Assembly: GCA_964203055.1 (NCBI GenBank)
Contig: CAXNKS010000002.1
Location: 1-64,000, forward strand
Length of the DNA: 64,000 bases
Direction: 5' to 3'
Origin: Fontibacterium temperatum
Lineage (GTDB): Bacteria; Pseudomonadota; Alphaproteobacteria; Pelagibacterales; Pelagibacteraceae
This document shows positions 27,066 through 34,975 of this stretch, one piece after another. How positions within the stretch are numbered: position 1 is the stretch's first letter; the number at the start of each line of letters is the position of its first letter. A program made the position numbers and the translations under genes. The notes beneath the pieces are model-generated. The model ran no database searches. It was not told the DNA's origin and was given only the letters and a program-made list of their open reading frames with translations.

Positions 27066-27809
27066 ATGGCAGGTCATTCGCATTTTAAAAATATGATGCA
27101 CAGAAAAGGACGTGCAGACAAAATACGTTCTAAGTTGTTTACTAAAATTTCAAGAGAAATAACTGTTTCAGCAAAACTTGGAACACCGGATCCAGAGATG
27201 AACCCAAGATTACGAGCTGCTGTTCAAGTAGCAAGAGCAGCAAATATGCCTAAAGACAATATTGAAAGAGCTATTAAAAAATCACAAGGCAATATTGATA
27301 ATAGTTATGAATTTTCAAGATATGAGGGGTTTGGCCCAGGCAGAACTGGAGTAATCATAGAAGTGTTAACTGACAATAAAAATCGTTCTGTATCAAATAT
27401 TAGAACAATATTTCAAAAATTTGGAGGAGTCTTAGGTGAGACAGGATCTGTTAGTTATCAATTTGAACAGATAGGGCAAATCAAGATAAAGAAAGAGTTA
27501 ATGAGTACAAATGATGCTTTAGAACTCGCTATTAATGCAGGAGCGGAAGATTGTGTTACCACCGATCTTCATCATGAAATTAATTGTAAAAAAGAAGAAT
27601 TTAATTCTGTTAGAGAGCAAATAGAGAAAAAAATTAAAGATTTAAATTTTGCTGGTTTAATCTGGAATCCTCTTAGCAAAGTTAATTTAGATAAAGAAAC
27701 ATTTGCTAAAGTCGTAAATTTTTTAGATCAAATAGAAGATGATGACGATGTTCAAAATGTTTTTACTAATTTTGAAGTTGATGAAAAATTATTAGAAGGA
27801 GCGAATTAA
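27066..27809 (+). CDS. yebC: YebC/PmpR family regulatory/translation protein
   Basis: This highly conserved family has been treated as a transcriptional regulator and, more recently, linked to relief of ribosome stalling. It starts MAGHSHFKNMMHRKGRADKIRSKLF and contains NPRLRAAVQVARAANMPKDNIERAIKKS and YEGFGPGRTGVIIEVLTDN. At 247 residues it is complete. It precedes a RuvC-like gene, as yebC precedes ruvC in many proteobacteria. A ribosomal role could matter here given the unusual EF-P in the same window, but that link is inference. Confidence 0.95.
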   Translation: MAGHSHFKNMMHRKGRADKIRSKLFTKISREITVSAKLGTPDPEMNPRLRAAVQVARAANMPKDNIERAIKKSQGNIDNSYEFSRYEGFGPGRTGVIIEVLTDNKNRSVSNIRTIFQKFGGVLGETGSVSYQFEQIGQIKIKKELMSTNDALELAINAGAEDCVTTDLHHEINCKKEEFNSVREQIEKKIKDLNFAGLIWNPLSKVNLDKETFAKVVNFLDQIEDDDDVQNVFTNFEVDEKLLEGAN

Positions 27810-27813
27810 AAAA

Positions 27814-28311
27814 TTGTTAGTTTTTTCTATTGATCCAGGAGTAAGCGGGGCAATCTGTGTTTTTAAAAATAAAGATATTTTAGAAATATATGACGTTCCA
27901 ACAATGGTTGATGGTAAGAAAAATAAAAGACAAATTAATTCAGCTCAGGTCACTCATATCTTTAAAAGTTTTTTACATGAAAGTGATAAAGTTTCAGTAA
28001 TAGTTGAACAGGTAAATGCTATGCCAGGACAAGGAGTGACTAGTATGTTTAATTTTGGACAATCCTTTGGAATTATAAAGGGAATATGTGCGGCATTAAG
28101 TTTTCCAATATATTTTGTAAGACCCGCAAAGTGGAAGAAACATTTTAATCTAATCGGATCGGTTAAAGATGCAAGCAGAACAAAAGTAATAGAAATTTAT
28201 CCAACCATATCTCCAAAGTTGGCCAGAAAAAAAGATTCTAATAAAGCGGATGCTATTTTAATTGGAAAATATTTTATAGATAATTATAAAAACGACAGTT
28301 TTCATGGCTAG
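27814..28311 (+). CDS. RuvC-like Holliday junction resolvase (divergent, phage-like)
   Basis: The 165-residue protein has an RNase H/RuvC fold pattern: SIDPGVSGAICVF at the start (first catalytic Asp at residue 7), VIVEQVNAMPGQG (catalytic Glu) and FNFGQSFGIIKGICAAL. FVRPAKWKKHF and KADAILIGKYF (final acidic residue) follow. This arrangement resembles RuvC-like resolvases of phages more than E. coli RuvC. The start is TTG at 27814, 4 bp after yebC. It occupies the ruvC position between yebC and ybgC, but ruvA and ruvB are absent. Resolving recombination junctions is the likely role. Confidence 0.7.
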   Translation: MLVFSIDPGVSGAICVFKNKDILEIYDVPTMVDGKKNKRQINSAQVTHIFKSFLHESDKVSVIVEQVNAMPGQGVTSMFNFGQSFGIIKGICAALSFPIYFVRPAKWKKHFNLIGSVKDASRTKVIEIYPTISPKLARKKDSNKADAILIGKYFIDNYKNDSFHG

Positions 28312-28717
28312 TGTATTAAAAAAATTTACCTACCAAACCAAAGTCTATTACGAAGATACCGATGCTGGAGGGATAGTTTATTACGCGAATTATTTAAAGT
28401 ATTTTGAAAGAGCAAGAACTGAACTTATCTATTCTCTTGGTTATAATCATAAAGAATTAAATGATAAGTTTGATATCAAAATTGTTGTCCATAAATTTAG
28501 CATCACTTATAAAAAACCTTTATTTTTTGAAGATAAAATTATCGTTGAGAGCTTTGTAAGAAAAGTATCAAATTTAAGAATTGAGATGGCACAAAACGTT
28601 CTAAGAGATAAAGAAGTTTTGGCTGAGGCGACAGTTGAACTAGTGACCATTGATAATACAGGAAAACCAAAAATAATTCCTGAGGATTTAAAGGTAAAAT
28701 TAAGCTCCTGCATATAA
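28304..28717 (+). CDS. ybgC: Tol-Pal-associated acyl-CoA thioesterase YbgC
   Basis: This 4-hydroxybenzoyl-CoA-type hotdog thioesterase is linked to phospholipid metabolism in the tol cluster. The signature YYEDTDAGGIVYYANYLKYFERARTELI includes the catalytic Asp (residue 18 region). At 137 residues it has family length. It overlaps the RuvC-like gene by 8 bp. Directly after its stop there is an 8-bp perfect hairpin without a T-tract, then tolQ 82 bp later. Confidence 0.93.
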   Translation: MASVLKKFTYQTKVYYEDTDAGGIVYYANYLKYFERARTELIYSLGYNHKELNDKFDIKIVVHKFSITYKKPLFFEDKIIVESFVRKVSNLRIEMAQNVLRDKEVLAEATVELVTIDNTGKPKIIPEDLKVKLSSCI

Positions 28718-28737
28718 CAAAGAACTAGATCTTTGTT
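28716..28737 (+). other. Hairpin after ybgC stop
   Basis: AACAAAGA at 28716-28723 pairs perfectly with TCTTTGTT at 28730-28737 across a 6-nt loop. It overlaps the last two bases of the ybgC stop codon. There is no T-run behind it, so a strong intrinsic terminator is unlikely. It may trim or stabilise the upstream message or slow polymerase before tolQ. Confidence 0.4.
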
Positions 28738-28799
28738 GCGAAGACAAATAAATGACAAGTTTTAAAAATACAAAACAATTAAACTAAACAAAAAAATAT

Positions 28800-29447
28800 A
28801 TGAATTTTGCAGCAAGTAATTTTTCTTTTTTCACATTATTTTTAAAAGCAGATTTTGTAGTTAAATTTGTAATTATTATTTTAATTGCAGCATCAATTTA
28901 TTCTTGGGCAATCATAATTGAGAAATATAAATTATTTAAAAAAATTAATGGCTCATCTTCAATATTTGAAGAACAGTTTTGGTCCTCAAAGTCAGCTGAT
29001 AGTTTATACAAGAAATTAGAAGGCTATAATGAAGACCCTATGGCCAATGTATTTAAAGCAGGCATGGATTTTATGATAAAAAATAAATCTAGATCTGCAT
29101 CAAACCAAGAAAGAGTTTTACAAGCTTTGAGCGGCTCAATAGATAAAGAGATGGAAGTTGTAGAAAAAAAACTAACCTTTTTAGCAACTGTTGGATCAAC
29201 AGCTCCTTTTATTGGTTTATTTGGAACTGTATGGGGAATTATGAATTCGTTTCAATCCATTGCTATTTCAAAAAATACAAGTCTTGCAATTGTGGCTCCT
29301 GGTATAGCGGAGGCGTTATTTGCAACGGCGTTAGGGTTACTAGCAGCAATACCGGCGGTCGTTGCTTACAATAAGTTTACTAGCGATTCTAGAAAATATT
29401 CAACACGTTTAGAAAATTTTAGCCAATCATTTATTTCTATTACATAA
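28800..29447 (+). CDS. tolQ: TolQ, proton-channel subunit of the Tol-Pal system
   Basis: TolQ forms the inner-membrane motor with TolR that uses the proton gradient to drive TolA. Three membrane segments are visible (about residues 20-40, 120-145 and 160-185). The ExbB/TolQ signature ATVGSTAPFIGLFGTVWGIMNSF marks the second, and IAEALFATALGLLAAIPAVVAYN the third. At 215 residues the length is normal. tolR begins on the base after its stop. The system keeps the outer membrane pulled in at division. Confidence 0.96.
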   Translation: MNFAASNFSFFTLFLKADFVVKFVIIILIAASIYSWAIIIEKYKLFKKINGSSSIFEEQFWSSKSADSLYKKLEGYNEDPMANVFKAGMDFMIKNKSRSASNQERVLQALSGSIDKEMEVVEKKLTFLATVGSTAPFIGLFGTVWGIMNSFQSIAISKNTSLAIVAPGIAEALFATALGLLAAIPAVVAYNKFTSDSRKYSTRLENFSQSFISIT

Positions 29448-29882
29448 ATGGCTTTTAAAATTCAGAACAATAGATCTCGAAAACGAGAACCTATGAGTGA
29501 GATAAACGTTACGCCGTTTGTAGATGTAATGTTAGTTTTATTAATTATTTTTATGGTCACAGCACCAATGTTAACTGCTGGTGTCTCAGTTAATTTACCT
29601 GATAGTTCTGCAAACTCATTGCCTGATGATAAAGAGCCATTGACCCTTAGCATTAATGCAAAAGGAGAAACTTTTATTCAAGAAACTCAAGTTGAAACCA
29701 GTCAATTAGTTTCTAAAATTCTAGCAATGTCAAAAAATAGAACTGATACTAGAATTTATGTAAGAGGGGACAAGTCAATAGATTATGGAAGAGTTATGGA
29801 AGTGATGGGATTGCTTTCTAGAGCTGGTTTTACTAAAGTTGCTTTAATTTCAGGACCGCCACTTTCTAAAAGCAAAAAATAA
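29448..29882 (+). CDS. tolR: TolR, stator subunit of the Tol-Pal system
   Basis: TolR is a bitopic protein with one N-terminal membrane helix. The ion-path motif INVTPFVDVMLVLLIIFMVT at about residues 19-38 carries the essential Asp. The periplasmic domain follows (VSVNLPDS, RIYVRGDKSIDYGRVMEVMGLLSRAGF). The length of 144 is usual. It is packed between tolQ (0 bp) and tolA (4 bp). Confidence 0.96.
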   Translation: MAFKIQNNRSRKREPMSEINVTPFVDVMLVLLIIFMVTAPMLTAGVSVNLPDSSANSLPDDKEPLTLSINAKGETFIQETQVETSQLVSKILAMSKNRTDTRIYVRGDKSIDYGRVMEVMGLLSRAGFTKVALISGPPLSKSKK

Positions 29883-29886
29883 TGTC

Positions 29887-30693
29887 ATGCAAAAGAGTCT
29901 TAAGATTTCTTTTATAACTCACTCTGTTATTCTTATTATTAGCAGCATAACTCTACCTTTTCTAATGGGAAGAGTGCAGGCACCTTTAGTTATGTCTGTA
30001 GATCTTGTTCAAATTGGGGAAAGAACAAATATACCTTACGCTCCCAAAGTTTCTGATGGTGCAAAAACTGATAAAAAAATAAAAGACAGAGTTGTAACCG
30101 AACAAGCGCCACCTAAAATTGTACCAAAAGAAAAACCAGATGCTGTACCTTTGCCAGAAAACATAAAACAAATTAAAGAATTATTAGAAAAAAGACAAAA
30201 CCCAGTTAAAGTTGAAGACTTAACAAAACAAACATCTGAATTTGAGAAAAAAGAGATTTTTGACCCCAATAAGATTTCTGCACTTATAGATAAATCCAAA
30301 AAAGACAATGCAGAAGCTAATAATAAGCCAAGTTTAGAAGCTACCCAAAGCCAACAAAAAAATGTTGTTACATCTAAACTTACAATAACTCAGGAAGATG
30401 CGATTAAAGCTCAAATATTTAAATGCTGGAATATACCTATCGGACTTCCTTATAATGAAAATTTAACAGTCAGAATAAAAATAAAACTTAATCCAGACGG
30501 CTCATTAGTAAGTAGTGAGATTTTAGATCAAGCAAGAATGAATACGACTGGACAAACTTATTATAAGATATTAGCAGAGAGTGCATTGAGGGCTGTTAAG
30601 CTTTGCAATCCTCTTAAAGTACCATCAACTGGTTATGAAAAGTGGAAAGAAATGCAATTAAACTTTGACGCTAAAGAAATGTTAAAAGGTTAA
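29887..30693 (+). CDS. tolA: TolA-like protein
   Basis: TolA spans the periplasm from the TolQR motor to TolB/Pal. The 268-residue protein has an N-terminal signal-anchor (about residues 5-27). A Lys/Pro/Glu-rich middle (about 50-165) stands in for the long helical stalk, and a C-terminal domain contains AIKAQIFKCWNIPIGLPYNENLTVRIKIKLNPDGS. The C-terminal part resembles the TonB/TolA C domain. It is shorter and lower in alanine than E. coli TolA (421). The order tolQ-tolR-tolA-tolB supports the call. Confidence 0.88.
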   Translation: MQKSLKISFITHSVILIISSITLPFLMGRVQAPLVMSVDLVQIGERTNIPYAPKVSDGAKTDKKIKDRVVTEQAPPKIVPKEKPDAVPLPENIKQIKELLEKRQNPVKVEDLTKQTSEFEKKEIFDPNKISALIDKSKKDNAEANNKPSLEATQSQQKNVVTSKLTITQEDAIKAQIFKCWNIPIGLPYNENLTVRIKIKLNPDGSLVSSEILDQARMNTTGQTYYKILAESALRAVKLCNPLKVPSTGYEKWKEMQLNFDAKEMLKG

Positions 30694-30694
30694 T

Positions 30695-32035
30695 ATGAAA
30701 TATAAAATTTTTACAATTCTTGCATTATTTTTTATTTTATCAACAAAGTCATTTGCACTTGTTTCAGTAGATATAACAAGGGGAAATTTAGATCCTTTAC
30801 CAACAGCGATTTCTGATTTTTATTTAGATTCAAAATTAGCCGATAACATAAAAAATTTAAAACTTGAGAGTAAAATTCCTGAACTAATACAAAATAATCT
30901 TTCAAGATCAGGTTTATTTTTTGCATTAGAAAAAAAATCGTTTATTCAAAGACCAGAACCAGCTCACAACAAACCAAGATTTGAAGATTGGGCTTTTATA
31001 AAAACCCAAGTACTTGTTACTGGAAAAATTTCGTTAGAAAAAGAAGGTAGACTTAGAGTTGAATTTAAATTGTGGGACGTTGTATCAGCAACAGAATTAT
31101 CAGCTTTAGCTTTTTATACTACGCCTGATAATTGGAGAAGAGTATCTCATATGATCTCAGATAAAATTTACGAAAGATTAACAGGAGAGAAAGGTTATTT
31201 TGATTCTAGAATAATTTATGTGTCTGAGACTGGACCAAAAGTAGATAAAAAAAAAAGATTAGCGGTAATGGATCAGGATGGTTATGGAGTAAAATATTTA
31301 ACACTGGGCAATGAATTAGTTTTAACTCCTAGATTTAGCCCAACAAGTCAGCAGGTAACTTATATGTCCTATTTTAAAAATTTACCTAGAGTTTATTTAT
31401 TAAACATTGAAACAGGAATTCAAGATTTAGTTGGAGATTTTCCAGGAATGACTTTTGCCCCACGTTTTTCTCCTGATGGAAAAAAAATAATTATGAGTTT
31501 TGCGCAGGAAGGTAACTCTGATATTTATACAATGGATATTAAAACAAGAGTTGTTGAGAAATTAACAGATCATCCTTCAATAGATACTTCGCCTTCTTAC
31601 TCTCCAGACGGTTCTTACATTACATTTAATTCTGACCGTAGTGGCTTCCAACAAATCTACACAATGAAAAGCGATGGCACGAATGTAAAAAGAATATCCT
31701 TTGGTGAAGGACTTTATGGAACACCAGTTTGGTCACCAAGAGGTGATTTAATAGCTTTTACTAAATTATATAGGAATAAATTTTATATTGGAGTTATGAG
31801 ATCCGATGGTTCTGGTGAACGATTATTGACTGAAAACTATTATCAAGAAGCACCATCTTGGGCGCCCAATGGAAGAGTTCTTGTATTTTATAGAGAGACG
31901 GCCTCTGATAGCAGCGGAAGAGGAGGTGGTGCAAAATTATGGTCTATTGATTTGACAGGTTATAATGAACGTTTAATTCAAACGCCAACTGATGCTTCAG
32001 ACCCATCTTGGTCAGGATTATTGTCAGGAAAATAG
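30695..32035 (+). CDS. tolB: TolB, periplasmic beta-propeller of the Tol-Pal system
   Basis: TolB binds Pal and TolA. It has a signal peptide (about residues 1-21, ending SFALVS), then the N-terminal alpha/beta domain (ILVTGKI-like segment near residue 110). A six-bladed propeller follows, with repeats of the form PRFSPDGKKIIMSF, PSYSPDGSYITFNSDRSG and PVWSPRGDLIAFTK. At 446 residues it is full length. It starts one base after tolA. A spacer of 80 bp before pal probably carries an extra promoter. Confidence 0.96.
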   Translation: MKYKIFTILALFFILSTKSFALVSVDITRGNLDPLPTAISDFYLDSKLADNIKNLKLESKIPELIQNNLSRSGLFFALEKKSFIQRPEPAHNKPRFEDWAFIKTQVLVTGKISLEKEGRLRVEFKLWDVVSATELSALAFYTTPDNWRRVSHMISDKIYERLTGEKGYFDSRIIYVSETGPKVDKKKRLAVMDQDGYGVKYLTLGNELVLTPRFSPTSQQVTYMSYFKNLPRVYLLNIETGIQDLVGDFPGMTFAPRFSPDGKKIIMSFAQEGNSDIYTMDIKTRVVEKLTDHPSIDTSPSYSPDGSYITFNSDRSGFQQIYTMKSDGTNVKRISFGEGLYGTPVWSPRGDLIAFTKLYRNKFYIGVMRSDGSGERLLTENYYQEAPSWAPNGRVLVFYRETASDSSGRGGGAKLWSIDLTGYNERLIQTPTDASDPSWSGLLSGK

Positions 32036-32115
32036 ACAATTAACTTATTAGTTGCATTATTCATTACATTAAAATATCAAGATTATTCAGTAAAATTATA
32101 AACAAAGGAATAATA

Positions 32116-32595
32116 ATGTTATTTAAAAATCTAAATAAAGTTGCTCTAGCTCTAGCAATGACTTTATTTTTAGGTGCTTGTGCAACACAACAAGCAACAA
32201 CAACAACAACAAAAGGCGACGATGCTTATACTGGAACAGAAACAGTTAAATTCTTAGCGGATGGAGTTCCAGATAGAGTGTTTTTCTCAACTAACAAATC
32301 AGAATTAACTTCAGCTGCAACAACAACTCTTGGCAAACAAGCTACTTATTTAAAAGCAAATCCGACTTTAAATGTAGTCCTTGAAGGTCATGCCGACGAA
32401 AGAGGAACAAGAGAATATAACTTGGCCCTTGGCGAAAGAAGAGCAACAGCTGCTAAAAACTATTTAATCAGCAATGGTGTTGCTGCTAATAGAATTAAAG
32501 TTCTTAGTTACGGTAAAGAAAAACCTGCTAATCCAGCATCAAATGTTTTAGCTTGGTCACAAAACCGAAGAACAGTAACAGTTAAAACTAATTAA
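32116..32595 (+). CDS. pal: Pal, peptidoglycan-associated lipoprotein
   Basis: Pal anchors the outer membrane to peptidoglycan and binds TolB. It has a lipoprotein signal with lipobox LGAC (Cys about residue 22), a threonine-rich linker, and an OmpA-like domain. That domain has the DAP-binding motif LEGHADERGTREYNLALGERRA near residues 94-115. The 159-residue length is typical. An AGGA ribosome-binding site lies 8 bp upstream. A strong intrinsic terminator follows at 32613-32649, so the tol operon proper ends here. Confidence 0.97.
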   Translation: MLFKNLNKVALALAMTLFLGACATQQATTTTTKGDDAYTGTETVKFLADGVPDRVFFSTNKSELTSAATTTLGKQATYLKANPTLNVVLEGHADERGTREYNLALGERRATAAKNYLISNGVAANRIKVLSYGKEKPANPASNVLAWSQNRRTVTVKTN

Positions 32596-32612
32596 TATTA
32601 AAAACTTCATAA

Positions 32613-32649
32613 AAGACCCTAATGAGAAATTCATTAGGGTCTTTTTTTT
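32613..32649 (+). terminator. Rho-independent terminator after pal
   Basis: A perfect 13-bp stem, AAGACCCTAATGA (32613-32625) with TCATTAGGGTCTT (32631-32643), encloses a 5-nt loop and runs into eight T residues (32642-32649). This is the clearest intrinsic terminator in the window and separates the abundant Pal lipoprotein message from cpoB. Confidence 0.93.
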
Positions 32650-32678
32650 GCCATTTAAATTAAATAAAATAAGTGAAT

Positions 32679-33626
32679 ATGTTTTTAAATAATAGATTCT
32701 TACTACAGATCTTAGTTATCGTATTTTTCGCAAATATTTCTTTTGCGCAACAAGATAAGATGAATGAATTGTTAGATAGATTAGAAAAAATTCAAAAAGA
32801 TATTCAAACTTTAGAAAAAGCTGTTTATAGCAAGAATGCTGCTCTACCATCAGACAATGTTGTTGTGAATGAGGCTTTAACTAGACAGTTAGCTAAAATT
32901 TCAGAATTGGAAAAACAAATCCAGCAAATAACATCAAAATTTGAAGAAAATAACTATAAACTTCAACAGTTATCAGATCGATTAAATAAAGTTTCAAATG
33001 ATAGTCAGTTTAGATTTCAGCAATTAGAAAGTAATAAAGCTATTAGTGAAAAGGTTAGCGCTCCTAAAGAAGTGATTTTAGAAAAAGCCCCGATAGTAAA
33101 AAAAAATGAAACTAATATTTTAAATTCTGAAGAAGTTAATAAAGAAGAAGAAAATCTTATTCAGGAACAGCCAGTCCAGTCAGAAAATATTAAATTAAAA
33201 GAAAAAGTTAATAAACCTAAGACAAAAGTTTTGCCAAAAGTTTCAATCGCAGAACAGTATAAATATGCAACGAATATTATGAAAAGCGGAGATTTTGAAA
33301 AAGCAGAAATTGCTTTTAAAGAATTTGTAGATACTCATTCAAAGCATGAACTCGCAGGGAGTGCACAGTTTTGGTATGGAGAAACTTTTTATATTAGACA
33401 ACTTTATGAAGATGCAGCTGCAGCATTCCTAGACGGTTACCAAAAATATCCTAACAGTCCAAAAGCTTCTGAAAATTTGTTAAAATTAGGAGTAACACTT
33501 GCAGAGCTTGGCGAAATTGAACAAGGTTGTAAGATGATCATTAATTTAAAAAAAGCTTATCCTAAGACTGATGCTTCAATCTTACAAAAATCATCTTATG
33601 AAAAGAAAAGATTTAACTGTAGTTAG
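32679..33626 (+). CDS. cpoB: Cell division coordinator CpoB (YbgF), TPR protein
   Basis: CpoB links Tol-Pal movement with peptidoglycan synthesis at division. It has a signal peptide (ending near SFAQQ) and an N-terminal coiled coil that trimerises (about residues 25-110). A low-complexity linker and C-terminal tetratricopeptide repeats follow (YKYATNIMKSGDFEKAEIAFKEF, SAQFWYGETFYIRQLYEDAAAAF). I use the ATG at 32679; an in-frame GTG at 32673 is possible. The gene lies just beyond the pal terminator and overlaps tilS. Confidence 0.9.
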   Translation: MFLNNRFLLQILVIVFFANISFAQQDKMNELLDRLEKIQKDIQTLEKAVYSKNAALPSDNVVVNEALTRQLAKISELEKQIQQITSKFEENNYKLQQLSDRLNKVSNDSQFRFQQLESNKAISEKVSAPKEVILEKAPIVKKNETNILNSEEVNKEEENLIQEQPVQSENIKLKEKVNKPKTKVLPKVSIAEQYKYATNIMKSGDFEKAEIAFKEFVDTHSKHELAGSAQFWYGETFYIRQLYEDAAAAFLDGYQKYPNSPKASENLLKLGVTLAELGEIEQGCKMIINLKKAYPKTDASILQKSSYEKKRFNCS

Positions 33627-34932
33627 TCTTAAATTATTAGAAGATAAAAAAATAAATCATATTTATTTTCGTTTCAGAGAAAAAATTTCATCTTTTATCG
33701 GCAAAGAAAAATTTGCAATTGCAGTATCAGGAGGTAGCGATAGCCTAGCTCTAAGCACGCTTGCAAAGCTTTACTCCTTAGAGAATGGCAATGATTTTGT
33801 ATCTTTAATTATTGATCATAAACTAAGAAAGGAATCTGCTGAAGAAGCAAAGCAGACTTATAAAAGTTTAACACAGAAAAAAATCAAGGCTAAGATTTTA
33901 ACTTATCAGGGTAAAAAATTTTCATCTAATATTCAAAAGAAAGCAAGAGATCTACGATATGATTTGTTTGAAAAATATTGCGCAAAAAGTAAAATCAAAT
34001 TTCTTATCCTTGCGCATCACCAAGACGATTTAATTGAAAATTTTTATATAAGATTAATTAGAGGCAGCGGTATTAAAGGTTTAACTTCATTACAACATAT
34101 TTTTGAATACAATAAAAATTTTTATCTTTTAAGACCTTTGTTAAATTTAAATAAAGAAGAACTGTTAAGTGTCACAAAAAAATCTTATTCATCATGGATT
34201 GAAGATCCTTCAAATAAAAATGACAAATTTTTAAGAGTCAGAATTAGAAAAATGCAGACAAAGTTACAGAAAGAAGGATTTGACCCTAAACGTATTATTA
34301 AAACTATTGAAAATCTAAATACTGCGAAAGATTCATTAGATTTTTATATTTTTAAGTCTGAGAAAAAATATTTAAACTTTTATAAAGAAGGTTATGCAAC
34401 GTTAAAGTCTTCTATTTTTAATAATGAAGCACAAGAAGTAATCTTTAGAGTTATTATCAAAGCAATTCATTTTATCTCAGGAGAATATTATCCGCCACGC
34501 TCAGATAGTTTAAAAAGTTTAATGAAAAATTTATCAGTAAAATCCTTTAAATCTTCAACTTTGGGCGGATGTTTAATTGAGAAAAATAAAAATATAATTT
34601 CATTTTTTAGAGAAGACAGAAATGTTGCAGTCGAAAATTTAAATAAAAAAAAACAAAGAATAAATTGGGATGATCGTTTTTTAGTTTATAAAAATTTTAA
34701 TAATCAACAACAATTTATTGTAAAAAAATTGGGTAACAATGGAATTGAATATTTAAAAAAAAATAAAGTTAATGAATCTGAAAATAAAATTCCAACTCAT
34801 GCAAAAAAAACATTACCATCTTTTTGGAATAATAAAGGAGACTTGTTATTTGTTCCTTTTGTTAATTTTAAGAATAAGAAATACAACATTAAAAACGACA
34901 GTTTTTCAGTGAATTTTCTTAGATTTATTTGA
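33598..34932 (+). CDS. tilS: tRNA(Ile)-lysidine synthase TilS
   Basis: TilS converts C34 of tRNA-Ile(CAU) to lysidine so that it reads AUA instead of AUG, essential in an AT-rich genome that uses AUA heavily. The PP-loop SGGSDSLAL lies near residue 45, and IDHKLRKES and LAHHQDDLIEN follow. The C-terminal substrate domain is divergent. I prefer the ATG at 33598 (MKRKD), overlapping cpoB by 29 bp, to the ATG at 33571 with 56 bp of overlap. The length is about 444. Confidence 0.92.
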   Translation: MKRKDLTVVSLKLLEDKKINHIYFRFREKISSFIGKEKFAIAVSGGSDSLALSTLAKLYSLENGNDFVSLIIDHKLRKESAEEAKQTYKSLTQKKIKAKILTYQGKKFSSNIQKKARDLRYDLFEKYCAKSKIKFLILAHHQDDLIENFYIRLIRGSGIKGLTSLQHIFEYNKNFYLLRPLLNLNKEELLSVTKKSYSSWIEDPSNKNDKFLRVRIRKMQTKLQKEGFDPKRIIKTIENLNTAKDSLDFYIFKSEKKYLNFYKEGYATLKSSIFNNEAQEVIFRVIIKAIHFISGEYYPPRSDSLKSLMKNLSVKSFKSSTLGGCLIEKNKNIISFFREDRNVAVENLNKKKQRINWDDRFLVYKNFNNQQQFIVKKLGNNGIEYLKKNKVNESENKIPTHAKKTLPSFWNNKGDLLFVPFVNFKNKKYNIKNDSFSVNFLRFI

Positions 34933-34975
34933 GAATAGCACTTGTTTAATTTATAATAATGATTACTTTTAAATT

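Noticed and set aside
32200..32215. ACA triplet run in pal as a repeat element
   Set aside because: It only encodes the threonine-rich linker after the lipobox, normal for Pal-type lipoproteins.
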